Both the position numbers and the translations under genes were made by a program. From Streptomyces canus (GTDB lineage Bacteria > Actinomycetota > Actinomycetes > Streptomycetales > Streptomycetaceae), in NCBI RefSeq assembly GCF_001514145.1, contig NZ_KQ948668.1:248001-312000 (forward strand): DNA of 64,000 nt, read 5' to 3'. Each line of letters begins with the position of its first letter. Positions within the stretch are counted from its first letter, which is position 1. The notes below the pieces were generated by a model. The model was not told the DNA's origin. It searched no databases and saw nothing but the letters and a program-made list of their open reading frames with translations. Below, one piece after another: positions 8,083 through 15,576 of the stretch.

Positions 8083-9003
8083 ATGATCGAGGCGCGGCGG
8101 CTCCACATCCTCCGTGCGGTGGCCGACCACCGCACGGTCACGGCGGCTGCCGCCGCGCTGTATCTCACCCCCTCCGCGGTCTCGCAGCAGCTCACGGCCC
8201 TGGAGCAGGAGACCGGCCACCGGCTCGTCGAGCGCGGTGCGAAGGGTGTACGGCTGACTCCGGCCGGCGAGATCCTGCTCGGCCACACCAACGCGGTCCT
8301 CGCCCAGCTGGAGCGGGCGGAGGCCGAGCTGGCCGCCTACAGCTCGGGCGTGGCCGGCACGGTCACGGTCGCCTCCTTCGCGACCGGGATCGCCCTGGTC
8401 GTGGCACCCGCGGTGGCCCGCCTCGCCTCGACGGCCCCCGGCATCCACCTCCGCGTCCAGGACGCCGAGGGTGACGCCAGCCTGCCGATGGTCCTCGACC
8501 GGCAGGTCGATGTGGCGGTCGCCGTGGAGTACCGCGGGGCCCCGCCCGCCGACGACCCCCGCCTCGCCCACGTGCCCCTGTACGCCGAGCCCTTCGACGC
8601 GGTCGTCCCGGTGGGTCACCGGCTGGCCGACGCGGGCGAGGTGCCGCTGTCCGACCTCGCCAAGGACCCGTGGATCGGCCCCTACCCGGGCAACCCCTGC
8701 CATGACGTCGTGGTCCTGGCCTGCGAGAGCGCCGGATTCCAGCCGCGCCTGGAGCACTCGTCGGACGACTTCCGGGCGGTGGTGGCACTGGCGTCGGCGG
8801 ACGCGGGGGTGGCGTTGGTACCGCGTTCGGCGCTGATCGGGATGGACCTCACCGGGGTGGTCGTACGGCCGGTGGACGGGGTCGCTCCCACGCGCCGGGT
8901 CTTCGCGGCCGTGCGACGGGGAGCGGAGGAGCACCCCCTCATCCGTCCCGTGCTGGACGCGCTCGGAGCCGTTGCCGGGGATGAGAGAGCCGGCAACGGC
9001 TAG
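8083..9003 (+). CDS. LysR family transcriptional regulator
   Basis: A 306-residue LysR-type regulator with HTH segment TVTAAAAALYLTPSAVSQQLTA and the following LEQETGHRLVERG, then a substrate-binding domain with ALVPRSAL near the end. It follows kbl by 27 bp in the same direction and could be co-transcribed with tdh-kbl or have its own promoter; the gap contains the AT-rich TATTGCGATAATCGAT, which may be a promoter or operator. A role in amino-acid catabolism control is inferred from position only. Its end overlaps the region upstream of the XRE-cupin gene. Confidence 0.85.
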   Translation: MIEARRLHILRAVADHRTVTAAAAALYLTPSAVSQQLTALEQETGHRLVERGAKGVRLTPAGEILLGHTNAVLAQLERAEAELAAYSSGVAGTVTVASFATGIALVVAPAVARLASTAPGIHLRVQDAEGDASLPMVLDRQVDVAVAVEYRGAPPADDPRLAHVPLYAEPFDAVVPVGHRLADAGEVPLSDLAKDPWIGPYPGNPCHDVVVLACESAGFQPRLEHSSDDFRAVVALASADAGVALVPRSALIGMDLTGVVVRPVDGVAPTRRVFAAVRRGAEEHPLIRPVLDALGAVAGDERAGNG

Positions 9004-9016
9004 CGAGCTTTCTCGT

Positions 9017-9037
9017 ATATGGGATAGCGTCCCGAAT
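9017..9037 (+). promoter_or_regulatory. Putative XRE operator / promoter region
   Basis: Immediately before the GTG at 9038 is an interrupted palindrome with GGGA-TAGCG-TCCC as core (9021-9033) flanked by AT pairs. Its closeness to the start codon, with no Shine-Dalgarno, suggests the downstream gene may be leaderless or autorepressed. This is inferred from sequence only. Confidence 0.3.
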
Positions 9038-9616
9038 GTGAAACGCGATGAACCCGGGCCGGACCCCGTCGACACCCGCCTCGGCGTCCGACTCACCGCT
9101 CTGCGGGCCGAACGGGGCTGGTCGCTGGGCGAGTTGGCCGAGCGCAGCGGCGTCAGCAAGTCCACCCTCTCCCGCGCCGAGCGGGCCGAGATCAGCCCCA
9201 CCGCCTCGCTGCTGAACCGGCTGTGCGGGGTCTACGGGCGGACCATGTCCCAGCTGCTCAGCGAGGTCGAGGCCGAGCCCGCGCTGCTGATTCGCGGTGC
9301 CGACCAGACGGTGTGGGAGGACCGGGCCTCCGGGTTCGTACGGCGGTCCGTGTCGCCGCCGCACGCCGGGCTGCGCGGCGAACTCGTCGAGGGACGGCTC
9401 GCCGCAGGTGCCGACCTCGCCTACGACCGGCCGCCCGTGCCAGGTCTGGAGCAGCACATCTGGGTTCTGGAGGGTGCGCTCGACGTCACCGCCCAGGACG
9501 TCGAGCACCACCTCGGCACCGGGGACTGTCTGCGGCTGCGGGTGTGGGGACCGACGCGGTTCCGGTGCGCGGGTCCCGACCCGGTGCGGTATGTGCTGGC
9601 GGTGGTCCTGCCGTGA
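9038..9616 (+). CDS. XRE family regulator with C-terminal cupin domain
   Basis: A 192-residue regulator with an N-terminal HTH_3 domain (LGVRLTALRAERGWSLGELAERSGVSKSTLSRAE) and a C-terminal cupin-like sensor domain with HIWVLEGALDVTAQD. Such proteins repress small operons and sense small ligands through the cupin. The start is placed at the GTG at 9038; a frame further upstream overlaps the LysR gene end and has no family similarity. Its stop overlaps the GNAT start as GTGA, so regulator and acetyltransferase are translationally coupled, and the GNAT is the likely target. Confidence 0.82.
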   Translation: MKRDEPGPDPVDTRLGVRLTALRAERGWSLGELAERSGVSKSTLSRAERAEISPTASLLNRLCGVYGRTMSQLLSEVEAEPALLIRGADQTVWEDRASGFVRRSVSPPHAGLRGELVEGRLAAGADLAYDRPPVPGLEQHIWVLEGALDVTAQDVEHHLGTGDCLRLRVWGPTRFRCAGPDPVRYVLAVVLP

Positions 9617-10146
9617 TCGTCACCCGCCTGGACGAGGTCCGACTGCTGGACCGTGCGGACGAGTTGGCCGATCTGCTGGTCGACACGGTGGACGGCGGCG
9701 CCTCCATCGGATTCCTCGCACCGATGGACCGGGCGGCGGCCGTCGCCTGGTGGAAGCAGCGCGCGGACGCGGTGGCCGCGGAGTGTCTGGCGGTGTGGGC
9801 GGCGCACGACGGTCACCGCGCGGTCGGTACCGTCAGCCTGGCCTTCCCCGACAAACCCAACTCCCGCCACCGGGCGGAGCTGGTCAAACTGATGGTGCAC
9901 CGGGACGCGCGCGGACACGGCCTCGGGCGACGGCTCCTCGGCATCGCGGAGGAGGCCGCCCGCGCGGCCGGAATCACCCTGCTCCACCTGGACACCGAGA
10001 CCGACAGCCCAGCCGAGCGCCTCTACGGCGGCGCCGGTTGGACCCGCGCCGGAGTCATCCCCGACTACGCGGCCGACCCCGCCGGCGTGCTGCGGCCGAC
10101 CACCCTGTACTACAAGCGACTCGGGGAGACCGCTCCGACCAGGTGA
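9613..10146 (+). CDS. GNAT family N-acetyltransferase
   Basis: A 177-residue GNAT acyltransferase. The acetyl-CoA-binding motif A is clear: LVKLMVHRDARGHGLGRRLLG, followed by the beta5/alpha4 region LLHLDTETDSPAERLYGGAGW. The substrate is unknown. Its GTG start overlaps the stop of the XRE-cupin regulator, a recurrent actinobacterial pairing, implying that the regulator senses a ligand linked to the acetylation reaction. It is followed 30 bp later by the MmcQ/YjbR gene. Confidence 0.85.
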   Translation: MIVTRLDEVRLLDRADELADLLVDTVDGGASIGFLAPMDRAAAVAWWKQRADAVAAECLAVWAAHDGHRAVGTVSLAFPDKPNSRHRAELVKLMVHRDARGHGLGRRLLGIAEEAARAAGITLLHLDTETDSPAERLYGGAGWTRAGVIPDYAADPAGVLRPTTLYYKRLGETAPTR

Positions 10147-10176
10147 TTGTCAGTGGCAGCCGCTACGGTGCCTGTC

Positions 10177-10542
10177 ATGCCGGACGCCGAAGACGTACGC
10201 CGTGTCGCCCTGTCCCTGCCGGACACGACGGAGAAGATCGCCTGGAGCATGCCCACGTTCCGGGTCGCGGGGAAGATGTTCGCCACGCTGCCCGAGGACG
10301 AGACCTCCCTCGCCGTGCGCTGTCCGAAGGAGGAGCGCGACGAGCTGGTGCTGGCCGAGCCGGGGAAGTTCTGGATCGCCGATCACGAGGCACAGTTCGC
10401 GTGGGTGCGCGCCCGCCTCGCCGCGATCGAGGACGAGGGCGAACTGCGGGACATCCTCGCCGACTCCTGGCGGCAGGCGGCGCCGTCCGGGCTGCTCGAC
10501 GCGTATCCGGGGCTGGGGCTGCCCGATCCGCCCAGGGGGTGA
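10177..10542 (+). CDS. MmcQ/YjbR family protein
   Basis: A 121-residue protein of the MmcQ/YjbR family (CyaY-like fold), with typical ALSLPDTTEKIAWSMPTFRVAGKMFA and, near the C terminus, WRQAAPSGLLDAYP. These proteins are annotated as DNA-binding by structural likeness, but their biochemical role is not known. The ATG at 10177 is chosen because the residues before it (from a TTG at 10149) do not match the family. It is the last gene before the tRNA-Pro. Confidence 0.8.
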   Translation: MPDAEDVRRVALSLPDTTEKIAWSMPTFRVAGKMFATLPEDETSLAVRCPKEERDELVLAEPGKFWIADHEAQFAWVRARLAAIEDEGELRDILADSWRQAAPSGLLDAYPGLGLPDPPRG

Positions 10543-10633
10543 TGCGGGCGAAAGGGGTGCGCGACCACCGACCCGAGTGCGGTATGGTTTCTCTGCACGT
10601 TCGGCCAGGGGAAACCCCAGGTCAGGCGGGCAC

Positions 10634-10710
<77 letters not shown>

Positions 10711-10727
10711 GCTTCACGCAGGTCGGA

Positions 10728-10761
10728 GGCCGTTTTCTCAGCGATGAGAAAACGGCCTTTT
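10728..10761 (+). terminator. Intrinsic terminator after tRNA-Pro
   Basis: A perfect 13-bp stem (GGCCGTTTTCTCA and its complement), a GCGA tetraloop and four following Ts. It is a canonical rho-independent terminator, unusual in its T/A-rich stem for this GC-rich genome. It ends the tRNA-Pro transcript and faces the 3' end of soxG. Confidence 0.9.
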
Positions 10762-10782
10762 CCGTATTCCGTGGGGCACCCG

Positions 10783-11403
10783 TCAGGCGAGCCGCGGTCC
10801 GCCGTACTCGCTCATCGCGTCGATGAGCCAGCGGGCCAGATAGCCGGCGAACGAGGACCGCGGGAGCAGGCGGTACGTCGGAGCGTCGTCGAGCTGCCAG
10901 AGCAGCACCGCGATGGGGCCCACCGTGGTCGACACCGCGCGGCCGGGGCCGAAGGCGCGGGGGTGCAGGTCCAGCGGGCAGCCCTTCTCCAGCACCTCCC
11001 GGGCGGCCGGGCCGCTCAGCTCCAGCGTGGTGCGGTTCGCCGAGACGTCCACGACCGAGCCGGGAGCGCCGTCGAGGGCCTGCCGTACCTTGGCGGTCAC
11101 GGTGCCCGCATCGGCCGGGGACAGCACGAGCCACTCGTCGGGGCCGAGCCACATGATCGTATCCAGGCCCGAGGCGGCGGTGTCGCCGCACCGGCGGGGG
11201 AGCGGCGCCCCCAGGGTCCTGCCGATCCGGTCGGCCGCCGCGGACGCGGGGTCGACCCGCATGTTCACCATCGTGACGAACGGCAGTTCGGCCAGGGTGA
11301 CGCCCCGGGCGCCGCTGACGGCGGCGGCGCCCATCCGCTCCTGAAGGTGGGACAGCGGGCTCGTGCGCAGGGCCACCGGTCCCTCCGTGATCGGTTCAGC
11401 CAT
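10783..11403 (-). CDS. soxG: Sarcosine oxidase gamma subunit
   Basis: A 206-residue SoxG homologue, the small subunit of heterotetrameric sarcosine oxidase, which oxidatively demethylates sarcosine to glycine. Features include an N-terminal SPLSHLQERMGAA, the central MWLGPDEWLVLSP and SVVDVSANRTTLELSGP, and a C-terminal LLPRSSFAGYLARWL, matching the family along its length. It overlaps the end of the soxA fragment by 8 bp. Because soxA is truncated and soxB/soxD are absent from the window, this intact subunit probably cannot form a working enzyme unless another sox locus exists. Confidence 0.88.
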   Translation of the reverse strand: MAEPITEGPVALRTSPLSHLQERMGAAAVSGARGVTLAELPFVTMVNMRVDPASAAADRIGRTLGAPLPRRCGDTAASGLDTIMWLGPDEWLVLSPADAGTVTAKVRQALDGAPGSVVDVSANRTTLELSGPAAREVLEKGCPLDLHPRAFGPGRAVSTTVGPIAVLLWQLDDAPTYRLLPRSSFAGYLARWLIDAMSEYGGPRLA

Positions 11404-12493
11404 CTCGCCGGGTCCCTTCGGGGTCGTAGAGGACGAAGTCGGTCACCTCGACCGGCACCAGGGCCTCGCCCACCGGGGCGAGCAGGGTCTGGCCCTTCCT
11501 CGCCCGTCCGTCGGCGACGAGGGCGAGGGCGAAGGGGCGGCCCACGGCCGGACTGTGGTAGCTGGAGGTGACGTGGCCGAGCATCGGCACGGGCACCGTC
11601 TCCAAGGAGACGTCCGCCGTGACGAGTTGAGTGCCCTCGGGCAGCCGGGTCGTGCGGTCGGCCGGGAGCAGACCGACCAGTTGCTTGCGGTCGGTGCGGG
11701 CGGTGTCGGCGCGGGCGAAGGACCGCTTGCCGATGAAGTCCTTCTGCTTCGACACCACCCAGGACATCCCCGCGTCCCGCGGGGTGACCGTGCCGTCGGT
11801 GTCCTGGCCGACGATGATGTAGCCCTTCTCGGCCCGCAGGACGTGCGTCGTCTCGGTGCCGTACGGGGTGGTGCCGTACGGCCGGCCTATCGCGTCCACC
11901 TCCTCCCAGACCGCCAGGCCGTACCACGCGGAGACGTTGATCTCGTAGGCGAGTTCGCCGGAGAAGGAGATCCGGCAGATCCGGGCCGGGACGCCGGAGG
12001 CCAGGGTGGTCTCGCGGAAGGCCATGAAGGGGAACGCCTCGGCAGACAGGTCGACGTCAGGGGCCAGGCTCGCGACCACCTCACGCGACTGCGGGCCGAC
12101 GACGGCGATCGTCGCCCACTGCTCGGTCACCGAGGTGCAGTGCACATCGAGTTCGGGCCACTCGGTCTGCAGCCAGTCCTCCAGCCAGTCCAGGACGCCC
12201 GCCGCGCCGCTGTCGTGGTGGTCATGAAGTAGCGGTTGTCGTCGAGACGCAGGGTCACACCGTCGTCGAAGATCATGCCGTCGGGCTTGCACATGACGCC
12301 GTACCGGGCCGTGCCGGGCTTGAGCTTCTTGAAGGCGTTCGTGTAGATCCGGTTGAGGAACTCGCCCGCGTCCGCGCCCCAGATCTCGATCTTGCCGAGG
12401 GTGGAGGCGTCCATGAACGCCACCCCCTCCCGGGCCGCCCGGCACTCGCGCGCCACGGCCGCGTCCATGTCCTCACCGGTCTGCGGGTAGTAC
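11396..12493 (-). pseudogene. soxA: Sarcosine oxidase alpha subunit, C-terminal fragment with frameshift
   Basis: Two reading frames together spell the C-terminal ~365 residues of SoxA: the first from about 12493 to 12215 (PRYYPQTGEDMDAAVARE through DDNRYFMTTTT) and the second from there to 11396 (SGAAGVLDWLEDWLQTEWP to RRDG). A one-base deletion near 12212 joins them. The family is normally ~950-1000 residues, so the N-terminal NAD/FAD part (~600 residues) is missing. Upstream the homology stops abruptly and a GntR gene tail on the other strand begins, so this is a deletion scar rather than a short gene. It would have been translated ahead of soxG. Confidence 0.85.
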
Positions 12494-12500
12494 CGGGGGA

Positions 12501-12614
12501 GAGGAGCACGGACCGTTGATCGAGGCGATCGTCGCCGGTGACGCCGACACGGCGGCGCGGCTCGCGCGCAGCCACGTCGTGGGCTTCGAACAGGCGATCC
12601 GCGAGGCGATCTGA
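12501..12614 (+). pseudogene. C-terminal remnant of a GntR/FadR-family regulator
   Basis: On the plus strand the frame beginning near 12504 reads EHGPLIEAIVAGDADTAARL then ARSHVVGFEQAIREAI and a TGA stop at 12612-12614. This is the typical last helices of an FCD-domain GntR regulator, with no start codon, no HTH and only ~37 codons left. It abuts the broken 5' side of soxA, so a single deletion probably removed the body of both genes. Confidence 0.65.
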
Positions 12615-12747
12615 GACCGGCGGGTCTCTGCAGGGACCCCTCCGGGGCTGATCAGGTGCGTGGCCGACTCCGGGTGCGGGCTCGTCAGATGGGGGGCGTA
12701 CGTTGTCATCCGGCGTCTGTGGGCGGTCAGTTGAGAGGACGACGGAA

Positions 12748-14103
12748 GTGACGGGAAGTCTGTCTCGTAGGGCGGTGCTGGGCGGTATGGCCGGTGGGGC
12801 CGTCCTGTTGGCGGCGGGGGCCGGGTCGGCCGCGGCCGCCGGACCGGTCCGGGAGCCGTATGTCCCGCTGACCGTGGGCGGTGGCGGCGGCCCGGTGGGG
12901 ACGGACCGCGTCCATGTGCTGAAGGTCGGCCCCGACACGGCCCGCACGGTGCTGGTGATGGTCCCGGGGATGTTCGGGGCGGCGAACGACTTCCGGTGGG
13001 CGGCCCGGGACCTCGTCGCGGCTGTTCCGGGAGTGCAGGTGTGGGCGTTCGACCGGCGGGAGGAGAACCTGGCCGACCGTTCGGGCTTCCGCACCGCCGA
13101 CCCGGCCGCGTACTACCTGGACGGTCACTACCGTTCGCAGGACCCCGCGGCCTCCGCCTTCGCCGCCGGGTGGGGCCTGACCCGCACGCTGGAGGATCTG
13201 CGCGCGGTCGTACGGGCCGCCGCCCGGGGCGGACGGCGGGTGGTGCTCGGAGGCCACTCATGGGGAGCGACCACCGCCATGGCCTACGCCGCCTGGGACT
13301 TCGACGGCTGCCCCGGGTACCGGGACGTGGCTGCCCTGGTGCTGGTCGACGGCGGAGTGCGCGGCGCGTTCGACGGGACGGGAGAGCCGGTCGCCAACTC
13401 GCCGGAGCAGGTGAAGGAGCGGCTCGCGGCCATCGAGGACGGCGCGGTCTTCGACATGACCCTGAGCGCCGTGGGGCTGGGTGACCGGGCGGAGAGCACC
13501 CAGATCTGGTACCAGCTCGCGGGCTGGTACGCCCACCGCGACCCGGACGGCCCCTCGGTCCTGCAGCCCCGCATGCCCGACGCCCTGCGGCCGCCGGTCC
13601 CGGTCACCAACGCGGCCCTCCTGGGCACCCTGGTGGACGCCGGCATCGGCTGGCCGAACGACATCAGCGTGCACTCGGGACATCTGGCCGACAGCGGTGA
13701 ACCGCGCGGCTGGGTCGACGCGGGCATGACCCCCATCGGCCGGGTCGCCGCCGCGTACGCGGGCGGCCCCGAACCGGCCGTGTGGGAGTGGTACTGGCCG
13801 GCCCGGCTGTCGGTCGACCTCGACGTCACCGACTTCTACGCCGAGACCGACACGGCCCGCTCGCTGGGCCTGCGGCTGAGGCACGCCGCAGGCCTGGACG
13901 TTCCGCTGTACGCCTTCCAGACGAGCTACGCCAAGGGAACGATCGTCTCGGCGGCCCGCGAGGTCGTCGCCGACTCGCGCATCCCGTACGCGAGGTACGA
14001 GACGGACAACGGGATGAACCACCTCGACCCGCTGTTCGCCGCCCCGCAGCACAACACGTTCACCCGCACCCTCGCACCGTTCCTCTCCCGACTACTCACC
14101 TGA
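12748..14103 (+). CDS. Secreted alpha/beta hydrolase (esterase-like), Tat signal
   Basis: A 451-residue alpha/beta hydrolase exported by the Tat route: the N terminus has SRRAVLGGMAGGAVLLAAG followed by an AAA cleavage region. The nucleophile elbow is GGHSWGATTA, an oxyanion region MVPGMFGAANDF lies upstream, and a late NHLDPLF can supply the catalytic His. The GTG at 12748 is preferred, preceded by GAGAGGA; an in-frame start at 12703 is possible. The C terminus overlaps convergently with the GH43 gene by 12 bp. The substrate is not known; its place beside the arabinan locus fits an esterase removing acyl or feruloyl groups, but that is only inference. Confidence 0.78.
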   Translation: MTGSLSRRAVLGGMAGGAVLLAAGAGSAAAAGPVREPYVPLTVGGGGGPVGTDRVHVLKVGPDTARTVLVMVPGMFGAANDFRWAARDLVAAVPGVQVWAFDRREENLADRSGFRTADPAAYYLDGHYRSQDPAASAFAAGWGLTRTLEDLRAVVRAAARGGRRVVLGGHSWGATTAMAYAAWDFDGCPGYRDVAALVLVDGGVRGAFDGTGEPVANSPEQVKERLAAIEDGAVFDMTLSAVGLGDRAESTQIWYQLAGWYAHRDPDGPSVLQPRMPDALRPPVPVTNAALLGTLVDAGIGWPNDISVHSGHLADSGEPRGWVDAGMTPIGRVAAAYAGGPEPAVWEWYWPARLSVDLDVTDFYAETDTARSLGLRLRHAAGLDVPLYAFQTSYAKGTIVSAAREVVADSRIPYARYETDNGMNHLDPLFAAPQHNTFTRTLAPFLSRLLT

Positions 14104-15576
14104 GGGCGCGGTCAGTGTGACCCCGAGCGCCACCGGGGTGCCGAAGTTCGGAGTGCCGTCGGCGTTCCAGGTGAACTTCTGCGCCCTGGTGGTGCGGTTC
14201 ATGTCGCAGCCGCCGCTCGCGGAGCTGTTGGCGTGGTAGACGATCCAGTCCTCGGTCCCGTCGGGCGACTTGAAGAAACCGTTGTGGCCGGGGCCGTACA
14301 CGCCGTTGGCGTTGGACCGCTGGAAGACCGGGTTCGACGACTTGACCCACGAGGAGGAGCTGAGCGGATCACCGCCGTTGTAGGTGAGCATCCCCAGCTT
14401 GTAGTCGGGTGTCGAGCAGTGGCTGGCCGAGTAGACGATGAACGTCTTCCCGTTGCGCTGGAGCACCTCGGCGCCCTCGTTGACCGCGCCGCCCACGGTC
14501 TCCCAGTTGTAGGTCGGCGTCGACAGCACACGCCGGGTGCCGCTCGCGGTCCACGGGTTCGACAGGGGCCGTATGAACATGGGCTGGGAACCGTTGTAGA
14601 AGGTGCCCAACAGATAGAGCTGTCCGTTGAGTTGGAGGATGCCCGGGTCCAGTTCCCAGGTGTTGTCCTGGGTGGGGTCGAGCAGGTCGGCCTTGAAGCT
14701 GTACGGGCCCATGGGGTCCAGTCCGGCGCTCTCCAGCACATGGATGCGCTGGGTGCCCAGGTCGTACGGCTCGCGCCCGGCCGTGTAGTAGAAGTACCAG
14801 CGTTTCCCGTTGGGCCCGTCGAGCAGGTGGAACTCCGGCGCCCACATCGTGCCCGCCCCGTTGGGCCGGGTCAGGTTGAAGATGACCTGGTCGGGGGCCG
14901 TGGCGAGCCCTGCGAGTGTGCTCGCCCTGCGCATGGTGACCGTCGAGTTCCAGGTCGTGGTGGCGAGGTAGTAGGAGCCGTCGTAGTACGTCAGCCAGGG
15001 GTCGGGCCCGTGCTGGGAGAGCGGGTTGGTGAAGGTGCCCGGGGTGGTGCCGCCGCCGGTGAAGGCGGGCAGCCGCCACACCCTGCCGTTGCCTGTGGCG
15101 CACGGCAGTTGGACCAGGTTGGTGTTCGACGCCGACGAACCACCGCTCGGCGCAACGCACTTGCCCGAGCCGACTGACACCAGGTTGAAGGTCTTGTCCG
15201 TTCCGGAGACCGTCACCGGCACCAGCCGCCACTGCTGGTTGGTGCCGCCGTGGCAGGGCCACTGGATGATCGCCGCGTTGTCCGCGGTGGAGGCGCCGTA
15301 GACGTCGACGCACTGGCCGGACTGGGCGGTGATCGTGTACGTGTCGCTCGTACCGGAGACGGGCGTGTAAGAGAGGTTCTGGTTGGCGCCCGACGAGCAG
15401 GTGAACGCCCGGAGTTGGGCACCGGCTGTGGTCGAACTCCCGGGCAGGTCGAGGCAGTTGCCGCCGTTCTGGTTCACGGCCGTCGAAGTGAAGGAGACGG
15501 CGGCGGACGCGGGCGGTGCGACGAGGAAGGCCGTTGCCAGGACGAGCAGGGCCAGGAGGAGTCTGGATCTGGTCAC
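14092..15576 (-). CDS. Secreted GH43 glycosidase with ricin-type lectin domain
   Basis: A 494-residue secreted protein: signal peptide (LLLALLVLATAFLVAPPASA), a ricin B/CBM13 domain (about residues 28-165, with repeated QQW-like motifs such as GGTNQQWRLV), then a GH43 five-bladed propeller beginning NPLSQHGPDPWLTYYDGSYY, where the first catalytic Asp lies in HGPDPW. The blade MWAPEFHLLDG and NEGAEVLQRNGKTFIVYSAS are typical of GH43 alpha-L-arabinofuranosidases acting on arabinan or arabinoxylan. Its GTG start overlaps the stop of the preceding large glycosidase gene (GTGA), so both secreted enzymes are co-translated from one promoter near 18930. Confidence 0.88.
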   Translation of the reverse strand: MTRSRLLLALLVLATAFLVAPPASAAVSFTSTAVNQNGGNCLDLPGSSTTAGAQLRAFTCSSGANQNLSYTPVSGTSDTYTITAQSGQCVDVYGASTADNAAIIQWPCHGGTNQQWRLVPVTVSGTDKTFNLVSVGSGKCVAPSGGSSASNTNLVQLPCATGNGRVWRLPAFTGGGTTPGTFTNPLSQHGPDPWLTYYDGSYYLATTTWNSTVTMRRASTLAGLATAPDQVIFNLTRPNGAGTMWAPEFHLLDGPNGKRWYFYYTAGREPYDLGTQRIHVLESAGLDPMGPYSFKADLLDPTQDNTWELDPGILQLNGQLYLLGTFYNGSQPMFIRPLSNPWTASGTRRVLSTPTYNWETVGGAVNEGAEVLQRNGKTFIVYSASHCSTPDYKLGMLTYNGGDPLSSSSWVKSSNPVFQRSNANGVYGPGHNGFFKSPDGTEDWIVYHANSSASGGCDMNRTTRAQKFTWNADGTPNFGTPVALGVTLTAPSGE

